64,000 nt of DNA from Diospyros lotus (Eukaryota; Streptophyta; Magnoliopsida; Ericales; Ebenaceae): contig NC_068339.1 of NCBI RefSeq assembly GCF_014633365.1, positions 11,679,925 to 11,743,924 of the forward strand. The letters run 5' to 3'. Below, piece after piece: positions 47,730 through 60,936 of this stretch. Below the pieces are notes generated by a model that did not search any database, was not told the DNA's origin, and worked only from the letters and a program-made list of their open reading frames with translations. The first letter of the stretch is position 1, and every line of letters begins with the position of its first letter. The position numbers and the translations under genes were made by a program.

Positions 47730-48835
47730 AGTGAGAGAAAAAGAGAGAAATTAATCGAAGTAGAAGACTGTTGTGTTGCTGGACAGAAAGAGAAAAATAA
47801 AAGAAAACGCAAAATAAGAAGAGTTGAGAAAGGGCTATTACCTTTTTTTCTTAATATAAGATATATTAATAATATATAATATATATTTACATGCAAATCT
47901 GGAGGGGGAACAATTTCCCTTTATCCAATTTCTTCCTTAGAGAGGCATTATTGCACCTGTAGTAGCCCATCTCTTTTATCGTCTTTTTTTTACTTTTAAT
48001 TTAATTAACAATTTTCAAAACTCTTTTATTATTAATTAATTAATTCTTATAATATAATACATATATAACAATTATATTCAAAATATTATATAAGAATCAA
48101 TTACATTGAAAACATTTCTCATAATATTAGTTTTACATATATTACCAAAATAAAATTATACATTAACTTTAACATGCTATATTTTTACTTAAAATCTCCT
48201 AAATAACTATTTTTTATAATTTTTTATATTAAAAATTATATTTATAAAAAATTCTTATATTTTTTTAATTTACATTTTATCTCGCATTTTTCTTTCTTAC
48301 TTTTTTTTAAAAAAATATCGTTTCTCCGTTTTCGATTCATATTAAAAATATTTTTCATTTTTGTTTCTTGTGCAATCTAGATAATTTTTAGGTAAAATCT
48401 TTTCAAATAGGCATTCTTATTCACTTTTAAGAAAAATGGTCTATTATCGTATCGAACAACATAAAATTTGTTTAATAATGAACAAATTGAGAGGAGACGT
48501 GAGTTCTAAATCCTAAACCCACACACCCACAACCATCCTTGCAAGTCCGCATTGGATAACACTATTTTTCGGTCTGAAAAGATGTAAAATTTAGACAAAT
48601 GTCACCCTACTTCTCAGTAACTATTTATAAATATATAGTCGATGCTAATAATATAGTCTGAAATGAAGATATTTCTCTTGGAGATGTGACATGCGCATGG
48701 TATGTTATAGCAATAGACAATTCATGGATCAGCTTCAACATGAATTACCACGAAAATTATTACGAGTAACTATCCCATCAACATTACAGAAACAACAAAA
48801 GAAAAATGTTTTTTTTATGACAACAAGGCTTTCCC
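47048..48835. other. Intergenic DNA with paralogous segment, hairpin and microsatellite
   Basis: 47125-47260 matches 30485-30620. A near-perfect hairpin lies at 47498-47561. (AT)n then (GT)n is at 47695-47728. The remaining 1 kb is AT-rich without a recognisable gene or element. Confidence 0.55.
47498..47561. repeat. Hairpin with a stem of about 27 bp
   Basis: ATAATTTGTGAAACA and TGTTTCACAAATTAT are exact inverted repeats around a 9-base loop. Pairing continues outward through CCATTTT/AAAATGG with one bulge. It could be a tiny foldback element or a small-RNA precursor; the sequence alone does not decide. Confidence 0.75.
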
Positions 48836-48866
48836 TAAACCATTAACATTTATGTAGTCCTCTAAT

Positions 48867-50597
48867 CTAATGCGAATGCAGGCGAATCGGCAGGCCTTTC
48901 TCCGGCGTCGGCATCATGTCCCCCAAAACCTTCTCCTCGGGAACCACCACCTCCCACCTGAACTTCTTCACCACATTGTGCACGAAACTCAGCACCGCCA
49001 GTCGAGCGTACTCCTTGCCGGGGCACAGCCTCGGCCCCCCGCCGAACGGAACGTACGTGTACGGTGGCGGCACCGGGCCGTCGTCGTACCTCGAGGGGTC
49101 GAACTTTTCTGGGTTGGGAAAGTACTCTGGGTTCATGTTCGTCGTGCTAACCGTCCAATACACCTGCAATTCAGTTGTCGAGAACAATTGATCATTGGCC
49201 TAATATATCGAGCATATTATTAAAATAAATGCTTGATATGTAAATTAATTACCTTCCAGCCTTTAGGGACAGTGTAGCCGGCGTACGTGAAATCGGCGAG
49301 AACCTCTCTGAAGGTTCCCTGAAGAGGAGGCACCAGTCTCATCACTTCAGACAGGACGTTCCATGAGTACTTCATCTTCGCCAAGTCGTCCCAGTCCAGC
49401 AATTCGCCTTCCTTTTTGGCCTTCGACACCGCCATTTGCTCTGATCAATTTCAACCAATAAATAGTTTTCAGTCTCGCTAGATTAATTCGAGGCCGAGGG
49501 TATTAAAAAATAGTTTTCAGTTTCGCTAGATTAATTCGAGGGTATTCATAATAGGAAAATCTGGATCTGGCACACTTTCATCGTCGTCTCTGTCAGATTC
49601 CAGAGGGGAGGAGAGGAGAGGTTGTTCTTTGTTAATTACCTGAGAGGACTTTGCCGTAAATGTCTGGGCTCTGGCCCACATACTTCATAAAGAAAGTGAT
49701 GGCTGTGGCCACCGTACTGTACCCGGCCACGAGCAAGCCCATCATTTTATCGGCGATCTCGGCCTCCGGCATGAACTTTCCGGTGGGATCAGTCGCCACA
49801 ATCATATGAGACAGGATGTCCTGCATCGGAGCTCCGGTGGCCATGGCGGCCTTCTTCTCCTTGATCACAGTCACCAGCTCCTTCCTGATCGCCGTCGCCG
49901 CTTTCTCCGCTTTGTAGAAGATGGTCCCCGGAAAACTGGACATGATGGAATGCATGCCCAGAGTTATGGCGTCGAAGTGGTCGACGAGGCGGGCAATCCT
50001 CTCCGGATTGTCGATGCCGAGAAAGAAACGGCACGCGAGCGTCAAAGTGACGGTCTTGGAGAGAGGATGGACCAGAACTTGGTCTTTCCCTTGCCAGTGA
50101 GTCTGCAACAATTGCTGGGAGATGGAATCCATCTTCGGGAGATATCTCATCAGAGCCTCGGGCTTGAAGAATCCGGGCGTACGGATCACCTGGGTGACGT
50201 CGGCTTTGAGGGGCTGGCCGGCGGCAGGAGGCGGAGGTGGGGCGGCGGCCTTCGTGTAGGAGCGGAAGAGGCGCTGCATCGGGTGGGGGCGGAAGGAGGT
50301 GAAGAGCTTCTGCTCGTTGGTGAAGATGAATTTGTGGCCGTTGGGGCCGCAAATGACGGCCGTCTTCTCGCCGAGGATGCTGGTCTTGAAGATGTCCGGG
50401 GAGTACTTCTTCATCCTGTCGCCGACGAACTTTTCGGGCTTGCCGAAGAGGAACTCGACGGTTTCGCCGAGCACCGGCCAGCCGAAGCTGCCGGGGGGGA
50501 GGTTGGAGCCGGCATCGGAGCGGCCTCTGAAGGCGAAAATGGCGAGGGCAATGGGGAGGACAATGGCGAGAAGCAGAGCGAGAGAGAGGAGCTCCAT
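48867..50597 (-). CDS. Cytochrome P450, CYP716-like (CYP85 clan), copy B, 3 exons
   Basis: Minus-strand exons 50597-49640, 49440-49253 and 49163-48867 give 480 residues, the same layout as copy A. I count only four amino-acid differences from copy A, all in exon 1: Asn to Ser in the hinge (GSFGW), Asn to Ser after FKT, Lys to Thr in RSYTK, and Glu to Asp in QSPDIY. All P450 landmarks are kept, including the unusual AGYST I-helix, EVMR and the [12 protein letters not shown] heme loop. Both introns match copy A (intron 1 is 5 bp shorter). The promoter has a TATTTATA box rather than TATATATA and other differences, so expression may differ. Both copies look intact and functional. The substrate is not predictable beyond a probable terpenoid. 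Confidence 0.93.
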
Positions 50598-50659
50598 GGA
50601 TGGAATGGATAAATTGGGGGATGGATATATGGGTGGTGCTCTGCTTTCTTTATTTGTGC

Positions 50660-50667
50660 TATAAATA
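50660..50667 (-). promoter_or_regulatory. TATA box of P450 copy B
   Basis: TATTTATA on the minus strand, about 63 bp before the ATG, at the place corresponding to the copy A TATA box. Confidence 0.55.
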
Positions 50668-50982
50668 GGTAGGAAGTCTTTGAAAACACGGGTGAAACAA
50701 ATGGTGGTGGGGGCGTTCACTCAGTGATTTGAAAAAGTAGGCTTGTAACTCATTACATTAGCACTCCAACATTGAACTCTCACTGTCTGTATCATCACCA
50801 GGTCAAACTTGGCTCACTCTCCCTACCCTGTCACGCCTTTCCACTGACTGACCATCTCCACTTTAATTTTCAAATATCATTTTTTTTTTTTTTTGTTGTT
50901 ACTTCAATGTATTATTAAAACAATATATAGTGATGCTTTATAACCCCAAATATTTATATATACATATCTACATAGAGTTGTA

Positions 50983-52328
50983 ATTTTTTTTTCTTTTTTT
51001 TTTATAATAAATAAATCACCACTCTTAAGTAAATCAAAACATCTAAGCCAAGCCTCCTCGGCCTATGATAACTAATGGTATTTGAACAAGTGTCAACTCT
51101 GAAAAATATGTCCTACAACACTATTTATTTAAGGTTGTACAAATTCCATTTCTTTAAGCCCAAGTACCTTTCATCCAGGGCCCTGCCCATTATCAACAGC
51201 TTTGAATTTTGATCACTCCCACTCACCGGTGCCCAGCTTATTTCCCTACCGTCACTGGTTGCCTGATTAGTGATTGCTTATCCAGCAAATAGTTTAATTT
51301 TGTTTTTTTCTAATTGAACAATTATTTTTTAATTGGGAAAGAATCCAGAGAATCCCGATGTTATAGTTTTTCCTTCTTACACCACGTCACGTCACATTTA
51401 TATGAAGTCACACCAGTCCGAATAAACAAGATTTTTCATACAAAATTGTCACTCTTCTTCAGTTATCGATTGATTAAAAATGTAAATTAACTTAACTACA
51501 ATATAATACTATAATTGTACTATTCGAATTAAAAATTATTTTTTAAACAGTAATGAGTGGACAGGGCAATTTATCCCGAGTCCCGAGTCCCGACCCAAGA
51601 AGGATTCACTTAAAAGTCTTTGCGGGCTGTAACTGCTTGTAGAACAAGAAGCTACAACCTTGCAATTGAAAGTACAGAAGTTGGTTTGCGCGAACTGACA
51701 TCATTCCCATCGATGACAATTTGTGGGCTATCACAGGTCCAGATCAGATCCTCGAGACTAGGCCCTGATGAGGCACTCTGGATTGGGCTTCAAAATAGAC
51801 CCATCCTACAATGGGTACCAAAAAGTCAAGGTCATTTTTCAAGTTTAAGTTAATTATAAAGATATAAGTCTTATATTTTAAAAATAAAAATAACTTTCTT
51901 TATTAAAAAAATTAAAAATTCTAATGATTATTATTTTTTTCCTTTCCTCTTTCAAGACCTCTTTCTTTCTCTCTCCAAACTAAATATATATCTTTTATTT
52001 GACAAAAAAAGAAAAAAAAAAACAACAAATATATATTTAAAAATGTATTTCTTAATTACAAAAAATCATATATTTAGAAATGCATTAAGAATTAAATATA
52101 TTATGCAAAAAAGTATGTTTTTGTATATGTAAACAAAATACATTTATATATATATATACTTGAGAATTAAGAATGGATTAAAAAAATTAAAAAAAATATT
52201 ATTATAACACTAGAGATGGGATATCATTGTCTCTAAAATGATCAAAATGAAAAAGAGAGAGAGATAGTTTACTTCTTTAATAGTTAATGATTTTAAGGAG
52301 TCGATAATGAATTTTTTTTTTTTAATAC
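50983..52328. other. Intergenic DNA; no gene seen
   Basis: AT-rich with a (TA)n run near 52145-52157 and poly-A/T runs. No coding frame, RNA gene or element end recognised. Confidence 0.5.
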
Positions 52329-52771
52329 TTAGGGCACGTTTGATAGGGGTGGAATTCATTTTCCATCTAAATTCCAAAAAATTCCATCAAATAATTTTTC
52401 TTTCCATGAAATTCGAATTACATCTTAGAGTACGTTTGATAGAGTTGAAAAATAAGAGTGGAATTCCAATTCTCACCTCAACCTCTAGGAATCTAATTCC
52501 TTGATTTCAAAGAAAATATTCACTTTTTGAACTAAAATATAATTCGAATTTCATGGAATTGAAAAGCTATTTGATAGAATTTTCTAGAATTTAGATATAA
52601 AATAAATTCCATCCTCATTTTTCATGTCTATCAAATGCACCATTCGTTTAAAAAATGAAAATCTTCATTGAAATCAAAGAATTAGAATTTTTAGGGAGTG
52701 GAGTAAGAATTAAAATTTCATAAAATCGAAATTTCATCATATTTTTCACCCCTAATCAAACACATCTTTAC
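52329..52771. mobile_element. MITE, possibly two nested copies
   Basis: The outer left end reads TTAGGGCACGTTTGATAGGGG and the outer right end, reverse-complemented, GATGTGTTTGATTAGGGGTG. An inner pair of the same type lies inside: AGAGTACGTTTGATAGAG near 52428 and CTATCAAATGCACC near 52628-52641. The interior is AATTCCA-rich. The GGGC-ACGTTTGATA terminus is of a type widespread in plants (hAT-like); superfamily is inference. Confidence 0.68.
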
Positions 52772-53130
52772 TGTTATTAAGTGATTAATAGATTATAATA
52801 AATTTATCTTAAATACAATATTTTATTATCTTTTCAATCATATCACAAAAATTTTGAACAATGAGAGAAAAAGAATAGAGGGGAAATAGAAAAAAACAAA
52901 TAAATCTGGGTATGGGGTTAACAGAGGTTTGGTTCAACAACTAAGAGAGATTAATGCTATTTTCAAAATCTCAGAAATAATACTTGCAATTAGTTCAAAC
53001 ATCAGGGGTAGCGAGTACAATTTTACCCAGACTGAAATCTGTAGTGCCACGTTCCACCCCCTGCGTATGTTAGAAGTAACCCATGCTCGGGCCATTTCTC
53101 CTGTAACTGTAACCTCGCTCGGTTGCAAAA

Positions 53131-53164
<34 letters not shown>

Positions 53165-53223
53165 ATATATTCACTCAACTTTTTCTCCAGCTTGTAAGTC
53201 CGGTTAGTCGGAAACAACCAACA
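52772..53223 (+). other. Promoter and leader region of the coatomer gene
   Basis: AT-rich DNA, then a (CT)n tract at 53131-53164 within the likely 5' UTR, 60 bp before the start codon. CT-rich leaders are common in plant housekeeping genes. No clear TATA box. Confidence 0.45.
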
Positions 53224-56200
53224 ATGGCGGCACCGGAGGTGTTGTTCGGAGTGATGAACAACTTCTACCTAGGCGCGCATCAAGCGGCGGTCAACATCAG
53301 CGCCGACCTCTCAAACCTCTCCCTGGAAGAAGCCGTCGAGAGGGATTGCTTCGTCTTCCGATCCTACATTGCCCTTGGTGCCCACAAGGTTTCGATACAC
53401 GTGATCTCTACGTTCAAAATAGCTTCTCGTTTTTAGGTCTGTTGAGAGATTCTAATTCCGACTTTGTGATGGTATTTAGATTGTGATCGATGAGATCGAT
53501 TCGGCAGCGGCGACGCCCCTCCAAGCCGTCAAACTTCTCGCATTATATATCTCCTCTCCTGATAACAAGGTTCTGATCATATTGTTTTCATTGGAATCCA
53601 TATCTTAGTTTGGTTTAGCTATTTATCTTCTGTGCGATACTCTCTTCATTGCCGGTGCAGATTGGTTGATTGAAATGTCGACAAAAATGAATTAGAATTT
53701 TTAGTTCTTTGGAATTGATATCTTAGTTTTGTTCAGGTGTTTCTCTTTTATGAAATGCTCTCTTCATTGCTGGTTTTGTTTGCTTGATTAACTGTTGGGA
53801 AAAATGAATTAAAATTCAAGGTCGTTGTTTGAATCGGGAAAGAAGAATCCCTTTCATTTTGGTTCATGCACTTTCTGGTTTACAGAGTGAATTTATTTTT
53901 TCTAAACTTAAAACCCAATATGTGAAATTCAAAATTTCGATTTTCCAGTCTTCTGATTATTGTTCTCTGAAAGGTTCCCTTTTGATTGTTACTAAAGAAA
54001 CCGCAATACAACTTTCACACTTCACGTATGTGCAAGGTGGATGATGGAAATGGGTCTTTGAAGTGTTCTGTTTAGTTTTAGTTTTATTTGCGAGAAAGAA
54101 ACGAAATCCTCAACTATAGAAATAGAGAGATGTCTAATTTGCGCAGTTGCCTCCCCCCTAGCTTCTGGGATGTAAATTTTGTGAAAGGTGGGCCTTCTTT
54201 TTTTAACTTATTATTATTATTACCATATCGAAGGTTTAGGGTCTTGATCATCAGGTCTCAACTATGTAAATAGTATGCTTTTGGATTGTGTAGGAAACAA
54301 CAATTTCAAGTCTTCGTGAGTGGTTGGCTGATCCAGTTGTTGGAAGCAATCCAATCTTGAGGCTTATTGCTGGGATAGTTTTTATGCACGAACAGGACTA
54401 TAGCGAAGCTTTGAAACACACTAGTGTTGGAGGAACCATGGAGCTGTGAGTCTTTGTTTACTTTTCTAATACTAATGTTCTCAAGCATATTCTTCATCCA
54501 CTCATGACTTCTTGACCTAGTTTAGAGTGGGTAATATTTCTTGGTGGTTAATTGCCATTATTGGTGCTTCTTTATATAACACTTTTAGCTCCATCTTGTC
54601 GAACTTTTGTGCAGTTTGGCTATGCAGTATACAATTAGGACAGTCAGTTAATCCTTTTGTTTAGGCTGATTTTGATTATTCTCATTAAATGCAACTCCAT
54701 ATTTTGATAAAAAAAAATTTCATATGATTTTTGCAAGGACAAATTTAGACTAATAACTCATGAACTTAAAATTACAGACTTCGACTTCAACACCATGGAG
54801 ATGGCCTGGCTCTAGCTGTACCATCTGGAACCTCAAATTGTAGCATGGTCGACATTTTTTAGTTGCCTTTAATCTTTACTTTTTTTTTTTGTTTGTATTT
54901 CTTTCCCTTTTTCTCTTTTCCGGGGTTGGGTGTTGAGCAATTTTACTACTTATCAATAAGTTTATGGTGATGCTGGAACTTCTGGATTCCATTGTGGGAC
55001 TGAGGCACATAAAGTAAGTTCTAGCTTTTGTGAGGCTTTTGAAGAATGAAGAATTCTATGTCATCGAGTAACATCCTTGATGTGTGACAAATTTATAATT
55101 CGATCTATTATATACATATTTATCTTGTTGAGGCTTATGTAAAGCATCAGTATGGCCTTCTGTTGGGTAAAGGAACTGGTGTCATGTCAGACAGGGAGTC
55201 TGTTTGAAGTGTGCATGGTTTGTACAAGGTGCTTATTAAACTGCAAACATGATGCAAACAATTTTTAATAATTGATGAGCGTATTACTTTCTTTCTGAAG
55301 GCTGAAGCATGACGAGTGCTTTTGCATGCAGGCATGCACTGAATGTCCAGATATTCCTCAAGATGCACAGATCAGATTATGCTGAGAAACAATTAAGGCT
55401 CATGCAACAGATTGATGAGGACCATACACTAACTCAGCTTGCAAATGCATGGCTAGACTTGGCTGTGGTGCATAAATTGTCTCCACTTCTCTTATCAGAT
55501 GAGGAATTTTTTGGATTTTAATGTTTTCATTTATTGTTGTTTAAATTAGGGTGGCTCGAAGGTACAGGAAGCATATCTTATCTTCCAAGATTTTTCTGAG
55601 AAGTATCAGATGACAAGTTTGATTCTAAATGGAAAGGCTGTGTGCTGCATGCATATGGGGAACTTTGATGAAGCTGAGTTACTATTACTTGAAGCACTGA
55701 ACAAGGCAAGTTTTTTTTTTTTTTTTCCTTGCTCAATTTATGTAATATGCCTTTGCTGAGGTGTGTAATGTAGTTACTTGGTGTGGTTTGAAGTGATTGA
55801 TACAAATCCCTCAATTTGGCTGATGTTTTGTAAATATATTTTTGATTATGTATTTGTGGACTTTTTCTTATGGTTTCTATATTGCTAATGTTCCTCTCCC
55901 ACCAGTTCTCTCTCCCTGTTGGTAAATCATCTTATTGATACTGGGAAAATTATTCCAATGTTTTGACTTCAACCAAGAAAGTGCTATTTAGAGTCACAAT
56001 TGATGCTGAAATTATAGCATTGCACTGAGGAGGATTGAGTGTTTTTATATGAGTGGTGATTTGTTTTGGTAATTGGTGCAGGATGCTAAGGATCCTGAAA
56101 CACTGGCTAATCTAGTTGTATGCAGCCTTCACCTTGGGAGATCATCTTCCCGCTACTTGAAGTGAGTTTTTTAAACAAAGCTAGTGAAATTTGTTACTGG

Positions 56201-57109
56201 AATTTATTCCCATACGTGCTTGTGTTTCTGTTTATATTGCTAATTGGGATGAACTACATTAGAAAATAGAAATTATACAAATTTTCTCAATCTGAATTTC
56301 TGCTATTAATATAATTGAATTACTGAAGGGCGTTTTTGTAAATAGATCAGGGTAGTCTCATCGGTAGTGTATCACTAGGCCATCTAAAAGTACTGCCAAT
56401 TTCCTTTCAAAGTGGTCCTCTTTTGCTCATTGTCCTTTTGCATTATTTTTGGGCTTCAATTATGGCATTTTGGAATTTGATTGCCAAATATCGTACTTGA
56501 TGCAAATCGAATGAGCTTTGTTGAAAAATCCTATATTCATGTAAATAAATGATTTCATGTTCCTTTTTGTTGAAAAATCCTAGTTCAGAACATTGCCTAA
56601 AGAACAAGATAAAAGATTTAAGTTTTATTTTGTTTCCTTTTCGGTATGTTCTCATCTCTTTCCCTTCCCTATTTGAACCCTTGAACCAATCATAGACATA
56701 GGTAAAAGATACATTGGTATCCTTATTTTGTTATTGGAAAACATGGAAAATAAAACAAATAAAAACATGAGAAATTTTTAGTTCCAAATTATTTTGTTTC
56801 CACGCATGTTCTACTTTTCCATTTCATATAGTGAATCCAAGTTCCAGTTGCTTATTTGTTATCATTGAAGTTTGCTATCGAACAATTTGTATAGCCATTC
56901 ACCATGCATTGCCGATAATTTGGGTAGATGTTAGCACAGCTAATATAGTTGTCTCGCCCAAATTGTTCCAGGGGTTCTCATGAGAACTAACATATCGTGC
57001 AACTTTATTGTGCAGCCAGCTGAAAATGTCACACCCAGACCACCTGCTCATCAAGCGCGCATCATCTGCAGAAGAGAGCTTTGATCGAGCTGTTCAAGCA
57101 ATTGCTTGA
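53224..57109 (+). CDS. Coatomer subunit epsilon (epsilon-COP), 7 exons
   Basis: Exons 53224-53388, 53480-53569, 54294-54445, 55332-55467, 55550-55705, 56082-56161 and 57016-57109 join in frame to 290 residues, the normal length for plant epsilon-COP. The N-terminus has FGVMNNFYLGAHQAAVN; later blocks are GGTMELHALNVQIFLKMHRS, MQQIDEDHTLTQLANAW, YLIFQDFSEKYQMTSLILNG and RASSAEESFDRAVQAIA. The fold is a set of TPR-like helical hairpins. Epsilon-COP stabilises alpha-COP in the COPI coat, which drives Golgi-to-ER and intra-Golgi retrograde transport. The intron after exon 5 starts with GC (AAG|GCAAGT), a GC-AG intron; all others are GT-AG. The plant genome usually has one or two copies; which one this is cannot be told. 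Confidence 0.95.
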
Positions 57110-58391
57110 AGAATTTTTGGCTTATAACCAAAGAGGCAACTCTTTTTTGTTGAAGTGTTTGTCCTCTTGGCTACTATATTCTTTTTTGCAGGCTTCAAGA
57201 ACCTATATTCTGGATGAGAAAATAATATTTGGTGAAAATATTTCTCTGGGAGTTTGATTACATAGTTTTCTTTTTCTTTTTTGTTGATTGAATTTACATA
57301 GTTTCAATCTGCTCTTTTTTTTTTTCCTTCTGACTTCTGCATTGTCAGATAAAGCATTGTTTGATGGACTCGATTGTGAAATGTTCATCTAAATTACACT
57401 TCATCTGTTCATGGAACTGTTGTATATGATTCTTGGCACTAAATGTATAATTGGTCTTGCCTTTTTTGGTTCTGGTTAACATTTTGGTGTAACTCAAGAA
57501 ATTCATAGTACTTGGCTCTATGTGCAATATGTACTATTTCCATCTCTTTTCACAATGCTGAAAATTCAAATATAATGTCAAAAAAGAGTTAATAAAAGCG
57601 TATCAAATTATTTTTGTTAAAATAATTGCATAGATTTAAATCAAAATATGATTACTCACTCGGTATTCGAATTTAAATGAAACCATATAATTCTAAGTAA
57701 AAATGCTTGCTTTGTTTGCTAATGGATATGAAAGTTGCATGCATTGCTAAGTGGGCTTGTATTGTATGGATACGAATGGTGTATTGACTGTTTTTTGAAG
57801 GGATTTAAATGTGATTGACCACTGATGAGACTAGTGTTTGTAATTTAAACGTTGATTGCAAATAATTTTATCTTCTACTTAATAATTTTTGCTTTTATTC
57901 TTTAGCGCGTGGAACCCCCAAATGTTGTAACGATTAAAGCTTAATGCTTGATCCAGTGTTTGTTTCTTTCACACTAATTGAAATGAAAGTTTAGAATAAA
58001 TGATTGGCCTCAAGCTTATGAAACCCAGAAAAATGGGGGCAGAAACAGCAACATGCGTGCACTTGCACTTACAGAGAGAATGAGAGATACCCATATAAGG
58101 TACAACCAACCATTTCATATATTGATATTACCCACTGGTGTTATTAATAAGCTACATGAATTACGTAAATTGAATACAATAAATGAGCTGCTGCTGCTTC
58201 CTACACACCTCTATACTTGAAATGCAAAAATTAACGAACGAGATGAAGAATCTTGCTAAAAAAACCCTCTCTGCTGCAAAACCTTAAACCCCTCCTGAAA
58301 AGAAGAAGAGAAGCTGGGGCTGGTATGATCTGGCTGCTAGGGTGGTTGGGTCCTTCAAGTAGTCATGAGCTACAAATGTAAATGTAAATGT
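57110..58391. other. Convergent intergenic DNA between coatomer and epimerase genes
   Basis: Holds both 3' UTRs. No additional gene or transposon recognised in 1.3 kb. T-rich stretches near 57313-57330 and 57590 may be part of the coatomer 3' end. Confidence 0.55.
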
Positions 58392-60905
58392 TTATGCCGA
58401 CACGGCCAGAACGGTTCCATACCCATCGCGATGCGATTTCTGCCATCTCCATGCAGTCTGCAAGCTCTCTTGCAGATCGGTGTATTTCGCCGTCCAGTTC
58501 AGCTCACGCAAGATCTTCGTTGGGTCGCTGTACACTTCCGCATAGTCCCCGGGTCGGCGGGGTAAGAAGTCGACCTTGATGTTCACACCGGTTGCCTTCT
58601 TGCACGCCTCCACAAACTCCTTCACTGATCTACCTGGTTATGGTGATCCAAAACAAATTAAAGCATGGAAAATTAAGGAAATTCTCACTCACAGGAATTC
58701 CATCATCAAGGATTCAAACTGAACATACTACCTCTTCCTGTTCCAACATTGTAGATTCCGACCTTCCCGGGCTCCGCTTTCTCGAGCGCTTTCACGTGAG
58801 CATCGACCAGATCGGTTACGTCAATGTAGTCCCGTATGCAAGTGCCATCTGGAGTTTTGTAGTCGGTTCCTCTAACCTGCATGGCAAGAAGAGAAAGAAA
58901 AGAAAAACGGAGGTCCCAGTTAAAGCCAAGCTCTGACCATCTCATAGGCAAGTAGAGAGCTCATCCGGATATTTAAAAAAAAAAAAAAAAAAAAAAAAAC
59001 AGAAATGAGGCTTAATGCCATCCATCATTGATCACGAGTATTACGTTGAACGTCAAACTCTTGGCAGAACATAAAAAAGCTTCTTATTGTAGGAATTGAA
59101 TGAAGTTTCTGTCAAGAACGTATTATGTTGAACTTCAAACTCGAGTTGGTCTTCAATCAAGAACAAGCTGAAAAGCAACCAGTGTTCCCAGATATTTGAC
59201 TAATCATAATGTCTAAATTCTTCTTTTACCATAAAGAGAAGTATAATTGATGGAAAAAATGGCAACTTTGTGATCTTTAGAGCATATCCTGCCGACCAGA
59301 TAACTTATCTAGGTTTTGTTTTTGTTTTTGATTTCTTTTTATCTATTTCTTTCCTGAATACCTAGCCTTCCTTCCAACTGAATATGTTTAACTGAACTCA
59401 GACAACATGTACGAATCAACATTTAAAGAAAAAAAGTGCAAACACATAATAATCTAGTGTTGACATCAAGAGAGTAGAAATAAGAGAAAATAGTGAACAT
59501 ACTTTAAGGCCTGGAATAATCCCACGAGCTGCATCGAAACAAGCACCTGAAATTCGTCCATGCTCTCGCAACTCTGGTCTGGGAGCTTCTCCTAATCTGC
59601 CCTCTGGGTTGGAACCAATCACATTGAAGTATCTGAAATTATTCATGAAGAGAAATGAGACAAGATACAATCCTCCTCCAACCCTCACAAAGCAAGGAAT
59701 TTCCTATATAAAGTAAATTCCTAAACAGAGAAGTCTTGCATGAGTTCAGAGACCCAATAATTCCACCGGGGTATAAAAGTAACCTTTCTAGTCAATATAC
59801 ACCATTGTAAGGGAGAGATATTAGCAACACATAAGAGTTATTGGGACACATGATTGACCCTGCTCAGAAGGAACTTTGGGGGGGGGGGGGGGAGAATGGA
59901 TAATACAGCAAGATAGATAACCCATGGGATGTATTGTGGTATTTGTCAGATACAATGGACCGCTACACATTCCTTTCAAGAAATACTCAACTAGAAAGAG
60001 AAATAACCATGAAACATTCTAGTTATCAAGAAGATACAGAAGGAAATGCAGCAGAAAAATCCATTGTTAACTAAGATAAACATAAAACTGCAGAAAGAAA
60101 TCTGATTTACACATTAGAACACAACCTTAAGATCATGATGGCCATGTTGGAATTCTTATGAAAATCAAGAATAATATCTTCTGCCATCTTTTTTGCTTTT
60201 CCATATGGATTTATGGGGAGCTGCACTCACACAACAAGAAGATGAGTTATGTTTCGATGCATTTCCAATACTTATTCAACAAGGTTTGGGCCATGCCATC
60301 TACTGCCAGTGTGCCACAAGTAAATTACAGAACACACCACAAATTCGGCAGTTTTTTAGAATCATTACCTGAGGAGTTTCTTCTGTAATAGGCATCTTTT
60401 CAGGCTCTCCATATGTTGCACAAGTACTAGAATATATCAATGTCTTTACACCATGAGTAGCCATTGCCTCTAGTACTACCAAGGTATTCGATGTAATGTT
60501 GTGATAATACCTGTATGAATAGATTAATGTTAATTATCAAAAAATATCAGAACAAATCTACAGCTCCAAACGGTTATATGAGAAAACAGCTTCAACTAAT
60601 GGTCTAAAGCTTCAACTATGTAATATACTACTCTGAATCCTATCGTATTCCACCTGAGTAGAGCCACTTGAGCCTCCCGAGTAAAATCTCTATTCAAGAT
60701 CTATGGTAATATCTTCTCAGTTTAATGAGGAGATTCACTACCTAAGCGCATCTTCCTCGAATCCAACTCCTTTGTGTTACAGTTGGATATGAAGCAAGGC
60801 CCGAAATACTCCCACAAGGTTATTGTAGAGATTAGGGTGCTAGTAGGCCAGTGGAAGGCTTTGAGCAGTGCCAGAGGCAAAAAGAATTAGGTGATCAACA
60901 AATAT

Positions 60906-60936
<31 letters not shown>

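Larger units (their letters stand above)
48836..50982 (-). repeat. Right arm of the inverted gene duplication (P450 copy B)
   Basis: Inverse copy of 36340-38490. Within the gene, plus and minus coordinates sum to a constant (87322 in exon 1, 87327 from exon 2 on), showing only one 5-bp length difference in 1.7 kb. Upstream of the ATG the arms are clearly more diverged. Confidence 0.9.
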
